From Amylibacter sp. (GTDB taxonomy: Bacteria; Pseudomonadota; Alphaproteobacteria; Rhodobacterales; Rhodobacteraceae), in NCBI GenBank assembly GCA_030625465.1, contig DAOUQS010000052.1:1-9660 (forward strand): a stretch of DNA of 9,660 bases, in the 5' to 3' direction. The translations under genes were made by a program, and so were the position numbers. The notes under the pieces are model-generated. The model searched no databases. It saw only the letters and a program-made list of their open reading frames with translations, and was not told the origin of the DNA. How positions within the stretch are numbered: position 1 is the first letter of the stretch; each line of letters starts with the position of its first letter. Positions 1-7,157 of this stretch are shown here, one piece after another.

Positions 1-686
1 ATATTGGAATAATCTGAAAACTTCATAATTGTCGGGTCTTTTAACGGCTTTTGACCGATCGCATGAAAGAACTCATCCATTGAATATCGCGAGTTTGTGA
101 ATTCGATCAGTGTGTGGGTGCGGCCTTTTGCAGGGCTTTCAAGCGTGCCATGCTCCCGGATGTAATCAAGCGAACACAGGGCCATTATTTGCTCATCCGC
201 GAAATCCCACCGGTGCAAATTCGTATCTTTCGGGTAGGATAACCTGATGCATAGATCTATGCCCTGGGTTAAATTATCGCCATCGTCAGAATGCATTTGA
301 AAACCCAACTTGACGGTTGGGAAGATTTTTTTGAAATTCTTCAGGCGGGGAATGAACCAATAGTTAACCGCCGCCGGAGACATTGAAATTGTAACATCAT
401 CGCGATTTTCTTCCTGTTGATTTATTTCCTGCAAGGTATCAATCACTGTTTTGAATGCGGTAGATGTCGCCCTGTATAATTTATGTCCATTTGAGGTCAG
501 TTTGATCCAGCGACCGTGGCGGTCGAACAGCTGGTATCCAAGGTGTGTCTCGAAACCGCTGATGGCCCGGGTGATGGCCGGCTGGGTCACATTTAGCTCT
601 TTTGCCGCTTTTGAAAAACTTCCCAAACGCGCCACAACTTCAAACGTGAACAGGGCATTTGTTGATGAAAGTTGGCGCCGCAGCAT
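1..686 (-). CDS. LysR-type transcriptional regulator (partial, C-terminus beyond window)
   Basis: A minus-strand reading frame runs without a stop from an ATG at 686-684 to the left edge, giving the first 228 residues of a protein that normally has about 300. The start is supported by a GAGG ribosome-binding site 7 nt upstream. The N-terminus is a LysR winged helix-turn-helix: residues 12-56 include ALFTFEVVARLGSFSKAAKE, then a recognition-helix region with TQPAITRAI and the usual LG-YQLFDR end. From about residue 90 the start of the LysR substrate-binding domain is visible (TISMSPAAVNYWFIPRL; later GIDLCIRL and WDFADEQIMALC), resembling the GcvA/AmpR branch. LysR proteins are usually cytoplasmic tetramers that control a divergent target and themselves. 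The divergent gene here begins the peptide-type ABC importer operon, so it is the probable target. The inducer is unknown. Confidence 0.93.
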   Translation of the reverse strand, partial: MLRRQLSSTNALFTFEVVARLGSFSKAAKELNVTQPAITRAISGFETHLGYQLFDRHGRWIKLTSNGHKLYRATSTAFKTVIDTLQEINQQEENRDDVTISMSPAAVNYWFIPRLKNFKKIFPTVKLGFQMHSDDGDNLTQGIDLCIRLSYPKDTNLHRWDFADEQIMALCSLDYIREHGTLESPAKGRTHTLIEFTNSRYSMDEFFHAIGQKPLKDPTIMKFSDYSN

Positions 687-789
687 ATTATAACCTCAGT
701 TAATATCTAACATAATTATTATTATAGTTTCAATTTGGTAATAACAAGGCAAACTAAAGAACAATATTAACTTACAGGGAGAAAACTAC
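687..789. promoter_or_regulatory. Divergent promoter/operator region, LysR gene vs importer operon
   Basis: This 103-bp AT-rich stretch separates the two divergent starts and must hold both promoters. A short dyad, GTTA-ATATC-TAAC, lies at 699-711, 13 nt from the LysR start. It is the size and type of the imperfect T-rich/A-rich dyads that LysR proteins bind, though no exact T-N11-A box stands out. A possible importer promoter is TTAATA (700-705), 17-nt spacer, TATAGT (723-728). An alternative is TTATTA (716-721), 17-nt spacer, TAATAA (739-744). Both are weak matches in AT-rich sequence. In the first, the dyad would overlap the -35. The importer ribosome-binding site is GGGAG at 777-781. Confidence 0.45.
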
Positions 790-2418
790 GTGACAGATTC
801 GAAAAAAATTCTGCCAACCATAGATAGTGTGTCGGCAATGGATCGCGAAACGATCAAAACAGGATTAAACCGCGGGGCTTCACGCCGCGAAGTTATGGGC
901 TGGCTTATGGCCGGTGGCGCAACAATTGCCGCTGCGGGCTCTATCGTTAGTTCAGCTACATCTGCAATGGCTGCAACACCTAAAAAGGGCGGTCACATCT
1001 CATTTGCCAGCGACCTTCATGGTCCGTCAGATACGCTTGATCCGGGTCTGAACACATCAACAATCGATTATACACGTGGTCGTGCGCATTATAACGGCCT
1101 GGTCCAGTTCAACGATGATACATCCACACGCCCGGAATTGGCAGAAGAGTATTCTGCGAACAGTGATAATACTGAATGGACATTCAAACTGCGTAAGGGT
1201 GTAAAATTCCATGACGGCAGTGCGTTCTCGGCTGACGATGTAATCTTTTCGATGAACCGTCACTACGGTGAGAAATCAACATCTGTTGCAAAAACATTGG
1301 TGGCAGACGTGACCGAATGGGTCAAAGTTGACAATCACACAGTGAAGGCTGTGATGGCTGGGCCAAATGGTGATTTGCCGAAGATCCTTGCGACTGCAAA
1401 CTTCAAAATGATCAAAGACGGTACAACTGATTTCCAAAACCCGGTTGGTACAGGCCCTTTCAAGCTGAAAACATTCCAGCAAGGGGTGCGTTCACAGCAC
1501 GTACGTAATGATGATTACTGGCGTGAAGGTGCAAATGCCGATGAACTGGAAATCTTTGCGATCACAGACAAAGTAGCCCGCACAAGTGCGCTGCTGTCTG
1601 GTGACATCGATATGATGCAAGGACTTGATCCAAAAGCTGTGCCACAAATTGAAGCCGCACCAGGTGTTGGTATCTGGTCTGTAGCATCCGGCGCCTATAT
1701 CGGCATCGCGATGATGAGCAACTCTGCACCGGGCGACAATCCCGATTTTGTACTGGCGATGAAATACATCCAGCGCCGTGAAAAAATCGTGCGTTCTATC
1801 CTGAAAGGCCAAGGTACCATTGGTAACGACCAGCCGATCAATGTGGCTTACGGCCCGGACTTCTGTGCCGAGTTGCCAATTCGCGATCACGATCTGGACA
1901 AAGCCAAATTCCATCTGGAAAAATCAGGCGTTACAGAAGCGGAAATTCAGGTGGCGGAAGTTGCCCCCGGTACAACCGACATCTGTTTGCTGATGCAGCG
2001 TGAAGCACAGAAAATCGGTTTGAAACTGAACATCAACAAAGTGCCGAATGATGGCTACTGGGGTGCTGTTTGGATGAAAACACCGATCAATGTGACCACG
2101 TGGAACATGCGTCCAACGGCCAACGTGATGATGAACCTGGCGTTTGCGCCGGATGCACCATGGAATGACAGCTTGTGGTCAAATGAGCGTATGGGCCAGT
2201 TGCTGACGGAATCGCGTGCGGTAACCGATGCGGGTCTGCGTCATGAGATGTATTGCGAAATGCAGACGCTTATCCATGAGGGAAGCGGCATGATCATTCC
2301 GGCACACCGGAACTATCTGGATGCGAAATCCGATAAAATCGAAGGCATCACACGCATGCCTTTGGGCGCGCTTGGTGGTTACGAGTGGCCTGAATTCGCA
2401 TATCGCACAGACGTTTAA
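790..2418 (+). CDS. ABC transporter solute-binding protein, family 5 (peptide/opine type), Tat-exported
   Basis: This is the periplasmic receptor of an Opp/Dpp-type importer. The start is GTG at 790, supported by GGGAG 8 nt upstream; the in-frame ATG at 838 has no ribosome-binding site. Residues 31-61 form a twin-arginine signal (SRREVMGWL with R32-R33, an Ala/Gly-rich hydrophobic core, likely cleavage after A-M-A at 59-61), so export of the folded protein by Tat is predicted. The mature part has family 5 hallmarks: WTFKLRKGVKFHDGSAFSADD at about 130-150, VGTGPFKL at 219-226, a DDYW motif at 241-244 and an ALLSGDIDMM stretch near 267-276. At 542 residues it has the normal family length and looks intact. 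It is first in the operon and is followed by a strong stem-loop. Family 5 covers peptides, opines, nickel, glutathione, sugars and other ligands, so the substrate is not assigned. Confidence 0.93.
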   Translation: MTDSKKILPTIDSVSAMDRETIKTGLNRGASRREVMGWLMAGGATIAAAGSIVSSATSAMAATPKKGGHISFASDLHGPSDTLDPGLNTSTIDYTRGRAHYNGLVQFNDDTSTRPELAEEYSANSDNTEWTFKLRKGVKFHDGSAFSADDVIFSMNRHYGEKSTSVAKTLVADVTEWVKVDNHTVKAVMAGPNGDLPKILATANFKMIKDGTTDFQNPVGTGPFKLKTFQQGVRSQHVRNDDYWREGANADELEIFAITDKVARTSALLSGDIDMMQGLDPKAVPQIEAAPGVGIWSVASGAYIGIAMMSNSAPGDNPDFVLAMKYIQRREKIVRSILKGQGTIGNDQPINVAYGPDFCAELPIRDHDLDKAKFHLEKSGVTEAEIQVAEVAPGTTDICLLMQREAQKIGLKLNINKVPNDGYWGAVWMKTPINVTTWNMRPTANVMMNLAFAPDAPWNDSLWSNERMGQLLTESRAVTDAGLRHEMYCEMQTLIHEGSGMIIPAHRNYLDAKSDKIEGITRMPLGALGGYEWPEFAYRTDV

Positions 2419-2438
2419 GCCGTCTGTTTTGACTATAA

Positions 2439-2464
2439 TTGCCGGCCCTTGTTTGGGCCGGCAA
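2439..2464 (+). promoter_or_regulatory. Intercistronic stem-loop between binding-protein and permease genes
   Basis: TTGCCGGCCC (2439-2448) and GGGCCGGCAA (2455-2464) are perfect inverted complements around a 6-nt loop, TTGTTT. The stem has 8 G-C pairs out of 10. It begins 21 nt after the binding-protein stop and is not followed by a T-run (GCATTTCGTT follows), so it is not a classical intrinsic terminator. Its likely role is to stop 3' decay and/or partly attenuate transcription. Either would leave more message for the binding protein than for the permeases, a known arrangement in ABC import operons. A weaker 5-bp stem (CCTGC 2477-2481 / GCAGG 2496-2500) lies further down the same 118-bp gap. 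Confidence 0.7.
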
Positions 2465-2536
2465 GCATTTCGTTAACCTGCCATGTCAATAACTTGCAGG
2501 ATTACGCCAAGCTGAACATGCCAAGGGGAACACTTC

Positions 2537-3484
2537 ATGCAGCGCATGGTTATTCAACGCATTATTATCGGTATAATCACCTTATGGGTGGTATCGGTTC
2601 TGGTTTTCGTCGGCACTTCGGTTCTACCGGGTGACGTGGCCGAAATTGTACTGGGACAAACCGCAACACCGGAAACATTAGCGGCCTATCGCGCCGCAAA
2701 CGGACTGGATCAGCCACTGTATATGCAATATGTATCTTGGCTTGGCGGGATGGTTACGGGTGATTTAGGGACATCCAAGGCGGGTGGTGCCTCTATTTCC
2801 AGCCTTATCAGCGGACGCTTGGGCAACACCATGTTCCTTGCCGGTGTCGTGGCAATAATATCGGTTCCCCTATCGGTTATGCTTGGACTTCTGGCGGCAA
2901 TGTATCCCGGCACATGGATCGACCGGATTTTGACATTCGGCACGCTGACCCTGATTTCGGTACCTGACTTTTTCATCGCCACGTTCATGGTGCTGATCTT
3001 CGCAGTGAACTTGGGCTGGTTACCGGCCATCGCCCACATCTCGCCCGAGGATACCATGTGGGAAACCATACGGGCCTCGGCGATGCCACTGATCACGCTG
3101 ATCATTGTTGTGGCCGCACAGATGATCCGTATGACACGCGCGGGCATCCTGAATGTAATGAACTCACCCTATATCGAGATGAGCATTCTGAAAGGTGTGC
3201 CGCGCAACCGGATTATCATGCGCCACGCTTTCTTTAATGCTATCGGCCCGATTGTGAACGTGATTGCCCTGAACCTGGCCTATCTGGTTTCGGGTGTGGT
3301 GATCGTGGAAACGATCTTTGCATATCCTGGATTGGCCAAGCTGATGATCGACGGGGTGCAAACCCGCGATCTGCCATTGGTGCAAGCCTGTGCAATGATC
3401 TTTTGTGGCACATATGTGATTTTGATAATTTTGTCTGATGTGGCGGCAATTCTGTCGAACCCACGTTTGCGCAACCCGAAATAG
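2537..3484 (+). CDS. ABC transporter permease, DppB/OppB type
   Basis: First inner-membrane channel subunit of the importer, 315 residues as usual for the DppB/OppB family. The chosen ATG at 2537 has AAGGGGAA 6-8 nt upstream. A first hydrophobic helix spans about 8-30 and is followed by the family's PGD motif (31-33). The BPD_transp_1 core lies at about 95-310. Its cytoplasmic coupling loop (EAA-type) is at about 212-231, beginning YIEMSILKGV with the conserved G220, and should dock on one ATPase domain. The DLPLVQ motif at 278-283 and terminal NPRLR (308-312) are typical of this subunit. It should pair with the next gene's product to form the transmembrane pathway. Only 12 nt separate it from that gene, which carries its own AGGAGGGG ribosome-binding site, so the two are co-transcribed. 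Confidence 0.94.
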   Translation: MQRMVIQRIIIGIITLWVVSVLVFVGTSVLPGDVAEIVLGQTATPETLAAYRAANGLDQPLYMQYVSWLGGMVTGDLGTSKAGGASISSLISGRLGNTMFLAGVVAIISVPLSVMLGLLAAMYPGTWIDRILTFGTLTLISVPDFFIATFMVLIFAVNLGWLPAIAHISPEDTMWETIRASAMPLITLIIVVAAQMIRMTRAGILNVMNSPYIEMSILKGVPRNRIIMRHAFFNAIGPIVNVIALNLAYLVSGVVIVETIFAYPGLAKLMIDGVQTRDLPLVQACAMIFCGTYVILIILSDVAAILSNPRLRNPK

Positions 3485-3496
3485 GAGGGGCAAGAA

Positions 3497-4408
3497 ATGA
3501 CTGATAAAACAGCAAATACAGAAGAAATGTCGGTTTATGACGAGCTTCCGGACGTCCCGCCGAAAAAGAAAATTAGACTGACATGGGTTGGAAAACTTGG
3601 CGTTACCGTCGTGCTATTCTGGGTCATCATGGTCTTTATCGGCCCTTATATAGCCCCGTTCCACGAGGCTGACATCATGGCCTATGATAGCTATATGCCG
3701 GTCTGGAGTAAAACAGAAGGTGAGGGTTTCCATGTGCTGGGAACCGATTATATCGAGCGTGATATACTTTCGCGCATCTTATGGGGTGCCCGCACCACAA
3801 TCGGGATTTCGTTTCTGGCAACGGTATTTGCCTACCTTATCGGGGTCACGCTGGGTATCGGTGCTGCCGTTGCCGGTGGCTGGACCGATATGATCCTGAG
3901 CCGCGTAAACGACGCAATCTTGTCATTGCCTTCTATCATGCTGGGCCTGTTGATCGTTGTGGCCCTTGGCACATCCATTCCAATCCTGATCTTAACCGCC
4001 AGTTTGATTTATGCCGCCAGTGTGTTTCGTATTGCACGCGCATTGGGGCAAGACATCATGGTGATGGACTTTGTTGAGGCGGCGCGCGCAAGGGGCGAAG
4101 GCATGTGGTACATCATTACCCGCGAAGTGCTGCCCAATGCGATCATGCCGCTGGCCACAGATTTCGGTCTGCGTCTGGTGTTCGTGGTGCTGTTCATCTC
4201 ATCCCTTAGCTTTCTTGGTCTGGGCATCCAGCCGCCAATGGCTGACTGGGGGTCTATGGTGCGCCAAAACCTTGAAGGGCTTGGATATGGTTCCTACGCC
4301 GCTGTTTGGCCAGCTTTGGCCATCGCAAGTTTTACAATCGCAATTAACCTGATCGTTGATGATATTTCAGCATCAGAAGGCGGCAGCCTGGCGAGGAAGA
4401 TGATCTAA
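3497..4408 (+). CDS. ABC transporter permease, DppC/OppC type
   Basis: Second channel subunit, 303 residues. ATG at 3497 follows AGGAGGGG. The N-terminal 28 residues are polar and cytoplasmic (acidic, then PPKKK), followed by a helix at about 31-52. DppC hallmarks are HVLGTDYIERDILSRILWGA (79-98), the EAA coupling loop with FVEAARARG (192-200) and LPNA (212-215), and SFLGLGIQPPMADWGSM (238-254). The C-terminus is unusual: DppC proteins commonly end in a DALDPR-like stretch, whereas this one ends VDDISASEGGSLARKMI. I see no frameshift near the end; the sequence runs straight into TAATG, where stop and next start share one base (4408). It is therefore translationally coupled to the ATPase gene. 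It is predicted to form the heterodimeric pore with the preceding permease. Confidence 0.94.
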   Translation: MTDKTANTEEMSVYDELPDVPPKKKIRLTWVGKLGVTVVLFWVIMVFIGPYIAPFHEADIMAYDSYMPVWSKTEGEGFHVLGTDYIERDILSRILWGARTTIGISFLATVFAYLIGVTLGIGAAVAGGWTDMILSRVNDAILSLPSIMLGLLIVVALGTSIPILILTASLIYAASVFRIARALGQDIMVMDFVEAARARGEGMWYIITREVLPNAIMPLATDFGLRLVFVVLFISSLSFLGLGIQPPMADWGSMVRQNLEGLGYGSYAAVWPALAIASFTIAINLIVDDISASEGGSLARKMI

Positions 4409-6246
4409 TGACCGTATTACTTGAAGTAAAAGACCTGCGTATCGAGGCGCCGAAGAAAGATGAACCTGCGGTTAAGATCGTCAAGGGTGTCAGTTTCAAC
4501 GTCAAAGCCGGCGAAGTGGTGGCCCTGATCGGCGAAAGCGGTTCCGGTAAAACCACTATCTCGCTGGGCGCACTTGCCTATACAAAACCGGGGCTTGAAT
4601 TTTCCGGTGGTGAAATATTGCTAAAAGGCGAAGATGTGCTGACAATGGAGCCGTTGGACGTACGGGGTTTGCGCGGCAATCGTGTGGCCTATCTGGCGCA
4701 ATCCGCGGCCGCCACGTTTAATCCTGCCCTGACCATCAACGAACAGGTAACCGAAAGCGCCGTATTGCACGGTGTGATGACACAAGATGAGGCGAATACG
4801 CGCGCAACCGAGTTGTATCACGCGCTGGAATTGCCTGACCCCGAACGTATTGGCTTTCGCTACCCGCACCAGGTATCCGGCGGGCAGCTGCAACGTTTGA
4901 TGGCCGCGATGGCACTTGTGGGCCGCCCTGATCTGCTGGTTCTGGATGAGCCTACAACCGCACTGGATGTGACCACCCAAATCGAGGTTCTGAAAGCCTT
5001 TAAAAAGGTGATCAAGGAAGAAGGCTCGGCTGCGATCTATGTGACCCATGATTTGGCCGTTGTCGCCCAAATCGCGGATCATATTGTTGTGCTTTACGCA
5101 GGTGAGGTGCAAGAACAAGGGTCTGTTGACCAGATTATAAACAACCCGCAACACCCCTATACCAAACGCCTGATGGCGGCGGCCCATGCAGGGCCAAAGC
5201 CCGGGATGGGGGATAGGCTAAGCGGGGATCACCACAAGGATATTGCCAATATCGAGGTCAAAAACATGACCGCAGGGTATGGTGAAATCGTTGACGGCAA
5301 ACCTGCTATTACCGTGCTGCGCGACATTAACATGTCGGTAAAAAACGGCCATGTGGTGGGTGTGATCGGCGAAAGCGGTTGCGGCAAATCCACCTTGGCC
5401 CGTGTGATTGCAGGCCTGCTGCCGCCTGCAAAAGGTGACATCATTCTGGACGGCAATATCCTGAAAGGCTCGTATAAACAGCGGTCGAAAAAAGAACTGC
5501 AAAGGGTGCAGTTTGTTTACCAAATGGCGGACACAGCGCTTAATCCGAAACAGCTGATCAGTGAAATTCTGGGTAGACCGGTGGAAATGTTCCAAAACCT
5601 GCGCGGTCAGGAAAAGCGTGCGAAAGTGGCCGAACTGCTGCGCTTGGTTGAACTGCCTGTCGAGTTTGAAAACCGCTATGCAACAGAACTGTCTGGCGGG
5701 CAAAAACAACGGATCAATCTGGCCCGTTCACTGGCGGCTTTGCCCGAAATTATGCTGTGCGACGAGGTAACTTCGGCGCTCGATAGCATTGTGGCCTCGA
5801 ACGTGGTGAAACTACTGAAACGCTTGCGCGATCTAACGGGCGTGTCGTTTATGTTCATCACCCACGACCTGTCGACGGTTGCGGCCTTCGCGGATGAAAT
5901 TGTCGTGCTTTACGCAGGCCGCATCGTGGAACAAGGCCCCGCTGACGAGGTTTTGGCACCACCTTTTCACCCTTATACCCGCCTGCTAATCAGCTCGGTT
6001 CCTGAAATGCGCATTGACTGGCTTGAAGAGACCATGAAGAAACGCGAAATGACGGCTGGTATTGCACGCGGTGTTGAAATAACCGACGTGGGCTGCCCGT
6101 TCTATAACCGTTGCCCGATTGCGATTAGCGGCACATGTGAAAAGATCACGGCACCGACTTATGAGCTAAAAGAGGATCACTTTATATCTTGCCACCACAA
6201 TGCGGCTGAAATTGAAGCAATCGAAAAGGCTGCGGGCAATGATTGA
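4408..6246 (+). CDS. Dipeptide-type ABC transporter ATPase, fused DppD-DppF (two nucleotide-binding domains)
   Basis: One 612-residue chain carries both ATPase domains that energise the importer. NBD1 has Walker A GESGSGKTT (42-50), Q98, signature VSGGQ (156-160), Walker B LLVLDEP (176-182) and switch H214. NBD2 has GESGCGKST (321-329), Q372, LSGGQKQR (428-435), IMLCDEVTS (448-456) and H486. All catalytic elements are present, so both sites should be active. An oligopeptide-transporter C-terminal extension follows NBD2. It has cysteines 563, 569, 577 and 595 (C-x5-C-x7-C-x17-C), the pattern proposed to hold a 4Fe-4S cluster in Opp/Dpp ATPases. The same extension is reduced after NBD1 (HPYTKRLMAA at 249-258, no cysteines). 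The ATG overlaps the previous stop by one base and has GAGGAAG at 4393-4399. Fused ATPases of this kind are common in alphaproteobacteria. The stop lies 10 bp from a convergent gene, with no terminator. Confidence 0.95.
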   Translation: MTVLLEVKDLRIEAPKKDEPAVKIVKGVSFNVKAGEVVALIGESGSGKTTISLGALAYTKPGLEFSGGEILLKGEDVLTMEPLDVRGLRGNRVAYLAQSAAATFNPALTINEQVTESAVLHGVMTQDEANTRATELYHALELPDPERIGFRYPHQVSGGQLQRLMAAMALVGRPDLLVLDEPTTALDVTTQIEVLKAFKKVIKEEGSAAIYVTHDLAVVAQIADHIVVLYAGEVQEQGSVDQIINNPQHPYTKRLMAAAHAGPKPGMGDRLSGDHHKDIANIEVKNMTAGYGEIVDGKPAITVLRDINMSVKNGHVVGVIGESGCGKSTLARVIAGLLPPAKGDIILDGNILKGSYKQRSKKELQRVQFVYQMADTALNPKQLISEILGRPVEMFQNLRGQEKRAKVAELLRLVELPVEFENRYATELSGGQKQRINLARSLAALPEIMLCDEVTSALDSIVASNVVKLLKRLRDLTGVSFMFITHDLSTVAAFADEIVVLYAGRIVEQGPADEVLAPPFHPYTRLLISSVPEMRIDWLEETMKKREMTAGIARGVEITDVGCPFYNRCPIAISGTCEKITAPTYELKEDHFISCHHNAAEIEAIEKAAGND

Positions 6247-6256
6247 TGGCTTGATC

Positions 6257-7060
6257 TTAGTCTAACAGTGCTTTTGTAAGCCCCGAATAAGGGTCTTTCA
6301 GCCCGTTGATAACGGTGTAATGGTTTTCCGTACCATCAAGCTGGACGTTGATTTTAGCGTCATGCGATTGCCATGAGTTATGCAACAAGTGACTTTGCTT
6401 GATAAATTCAGGCCGCTCGGCACCACCCACCCAGCAGGTTATGTTCGTTCCGGCTACAGGTGTGTCCAGATATGGGCTTTCGGATATTGCTTCGGCTTTT
6501 GTTAGATTTAGCGTTTCATTCAGCTTGGTTTTACACAGGTTTCGCAGATCGTGCAGGCCACTTATTGAAACGGTTTTTAAAATGCGCTTTTGCACTGCGG
6601 TGCTTAGGGGACTGCTTTTACAGACCATTCGCGCCGCTAGATGCCCCCCGGCAGAATGCCCCGCAATACGGATTGGCCCATCAACCTTATTGGCAGCATA
6701 GGAAACCGCCGTTGCAATTTCGGATGTCATCTGACTGATCCGTGCTTGCGGCGCCAAGGTATAGGATGGCAAGGCCACAGCCCATCCATGCGCCAGCGGC
6801 CCTGTCGCCAAATCTGAAAAATAACGGTGATCCAGCCGCAACCAATAACCGCCATGAATAAACACCACTAACCCTTTGGGCTTTGCCTCAGGGTAAAAAA
6901 TATCCAGTTCCTGACGCGGCTTTTGGCCGTACGGTAAAGACAGTTCGGCTTTGACGCCACTGTTGCGAAACGCCTGCGCCCGTTCTTGCCATAGATCAAA
7001 ATACCCCAATGCGTCCGGCACATAGTTGGCATTGTCAAAAGCATCATCCCAGTCGGTCAT
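6257..7060 (-). CDS. Alpha/beta hydrolase, kynurenine-formamidase-like / carboxylesterase
   Basis: A 267-residue soluble hydrolase with no signal peptide, read from ATG at 7060 with GGGG 8 nt upstream. HGGYW at 69-73 is the oxyanion-hole motif typical of the kynurenine formamidase/esterase D group. GHSAGG at 134-139 gives nucleophile S136, and ENHYTV places the catalytic histidine at H247. The motif between them, GGAERPEF (212-219), puts E215 where animal arylformamidases have the acidic residue, so a Ser-Glu-His triad is inferred. Likely chemistry is hydrolysis of an ester or N-formyl/acyl amide; N-formylkynurenine is one candidate. No other tryptophan-catabolism gene is visible, so no specific name is given. 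It converges on the importer operon and diverges from the small RAM-domain gene, so it is probably transcribed alone. Confidence 0.85.
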   Translation of the reverse strand: MTDWDDAFDNANYVPDALGYFDLWQERAQAFRNSGVKAELSLPYGQKPRQELDIFYPEAKPKGLVVFIHGGYWLRLDHRYFSDLATGPLAHGWAVALPSYTLAPQARISQMTSEIATAVSYAANKVDGPIRIAGHSAGGHLAARMVCKSSPLSTAVQKRILKTVSISGLHDLRNLCKTKLNETLNLTKAEAISESPYLDTPVAGTNITCWVGGAERPEFIKQSHLLHNSWQSHDAKINVQLDGTENHYTVINGLKDPYSGLTKALLD

Positions 7061-7157
7061 ATTATTTACCCCGTAAATTGAAAAACTTAGATTGCGTTAT
7101 AGCGCACAAAGACTAAGTTCGTTCAAGAAAAGTGTCTGATTTCACAAGGAGAGTTTG
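7061..7157. promoter_or_regulatory. Divergent promoter region with two nearly concentric inverted repeats
   Basis: These 97 bp separate the divergent hydrolase and RAM-domain genes. AACTTAG (7084-7090) pairs with CTAAGTT (7113-7119), 29 nt centre to centre, close to three helical turns. Inside it, TGCG (7093-7096) pairs with CGCA (7103-7106); the two dyads share almost the same axis (about 7100-7101). A candidate minus-strand promoter for the hydrolase is TTGAAC (complement of 7121-7126), 19-nt spacer, TATAAC (complement of 7096-7101). That would place the inner dyad on the -10 and the outer right arm between -35 and -10. The RAM gene's ribosome-binding site AAGGAG is at 7146-7151. Operator function is inferred from symmetry only. 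Confidence 0.4.

Noticed and set aside
451..693. 80-codon plus-strand frame opposite the LysR gene start
   Set aside because: It lies antisense within the well-supported LysR coding sequence, has no plausible ribosome-binding site and no recognisable domain.
1492..1914. Long minus-strand open frame (140 codons) inside the binding-protein gene
   Set aside because: The composition is that of an antisense shadow; the plus-strand gene explains the whole stretch with family motifs.
2449..2634. 61-codon plus-strand frame between the binding protein and the first permease
   Set aside because: It begins inside the hairpin loop/right arm, overlaps the permease start in another frame and looks like a shadow of it.
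4621..5187. 188-codon minus-strand open frame inside the fused ATPase gene
   Set aside because: It is antisense to NBD1 motifs that are fully intact on the plus strand; it has no domain resemblance and is rich in His/Gln/Arg, as expected of a shadow.
4531..5393. Near-identical nucleotide stretches in the ATPase gene (GGCGAAAGCGGTT at both Walker A sites; GTGCTTTACGCAGG after both H-loops)
   Set aside because: They code for the same conserved motifs of the two homologous ATPase domains, so this is ordinary domain homology and not a repeat element.
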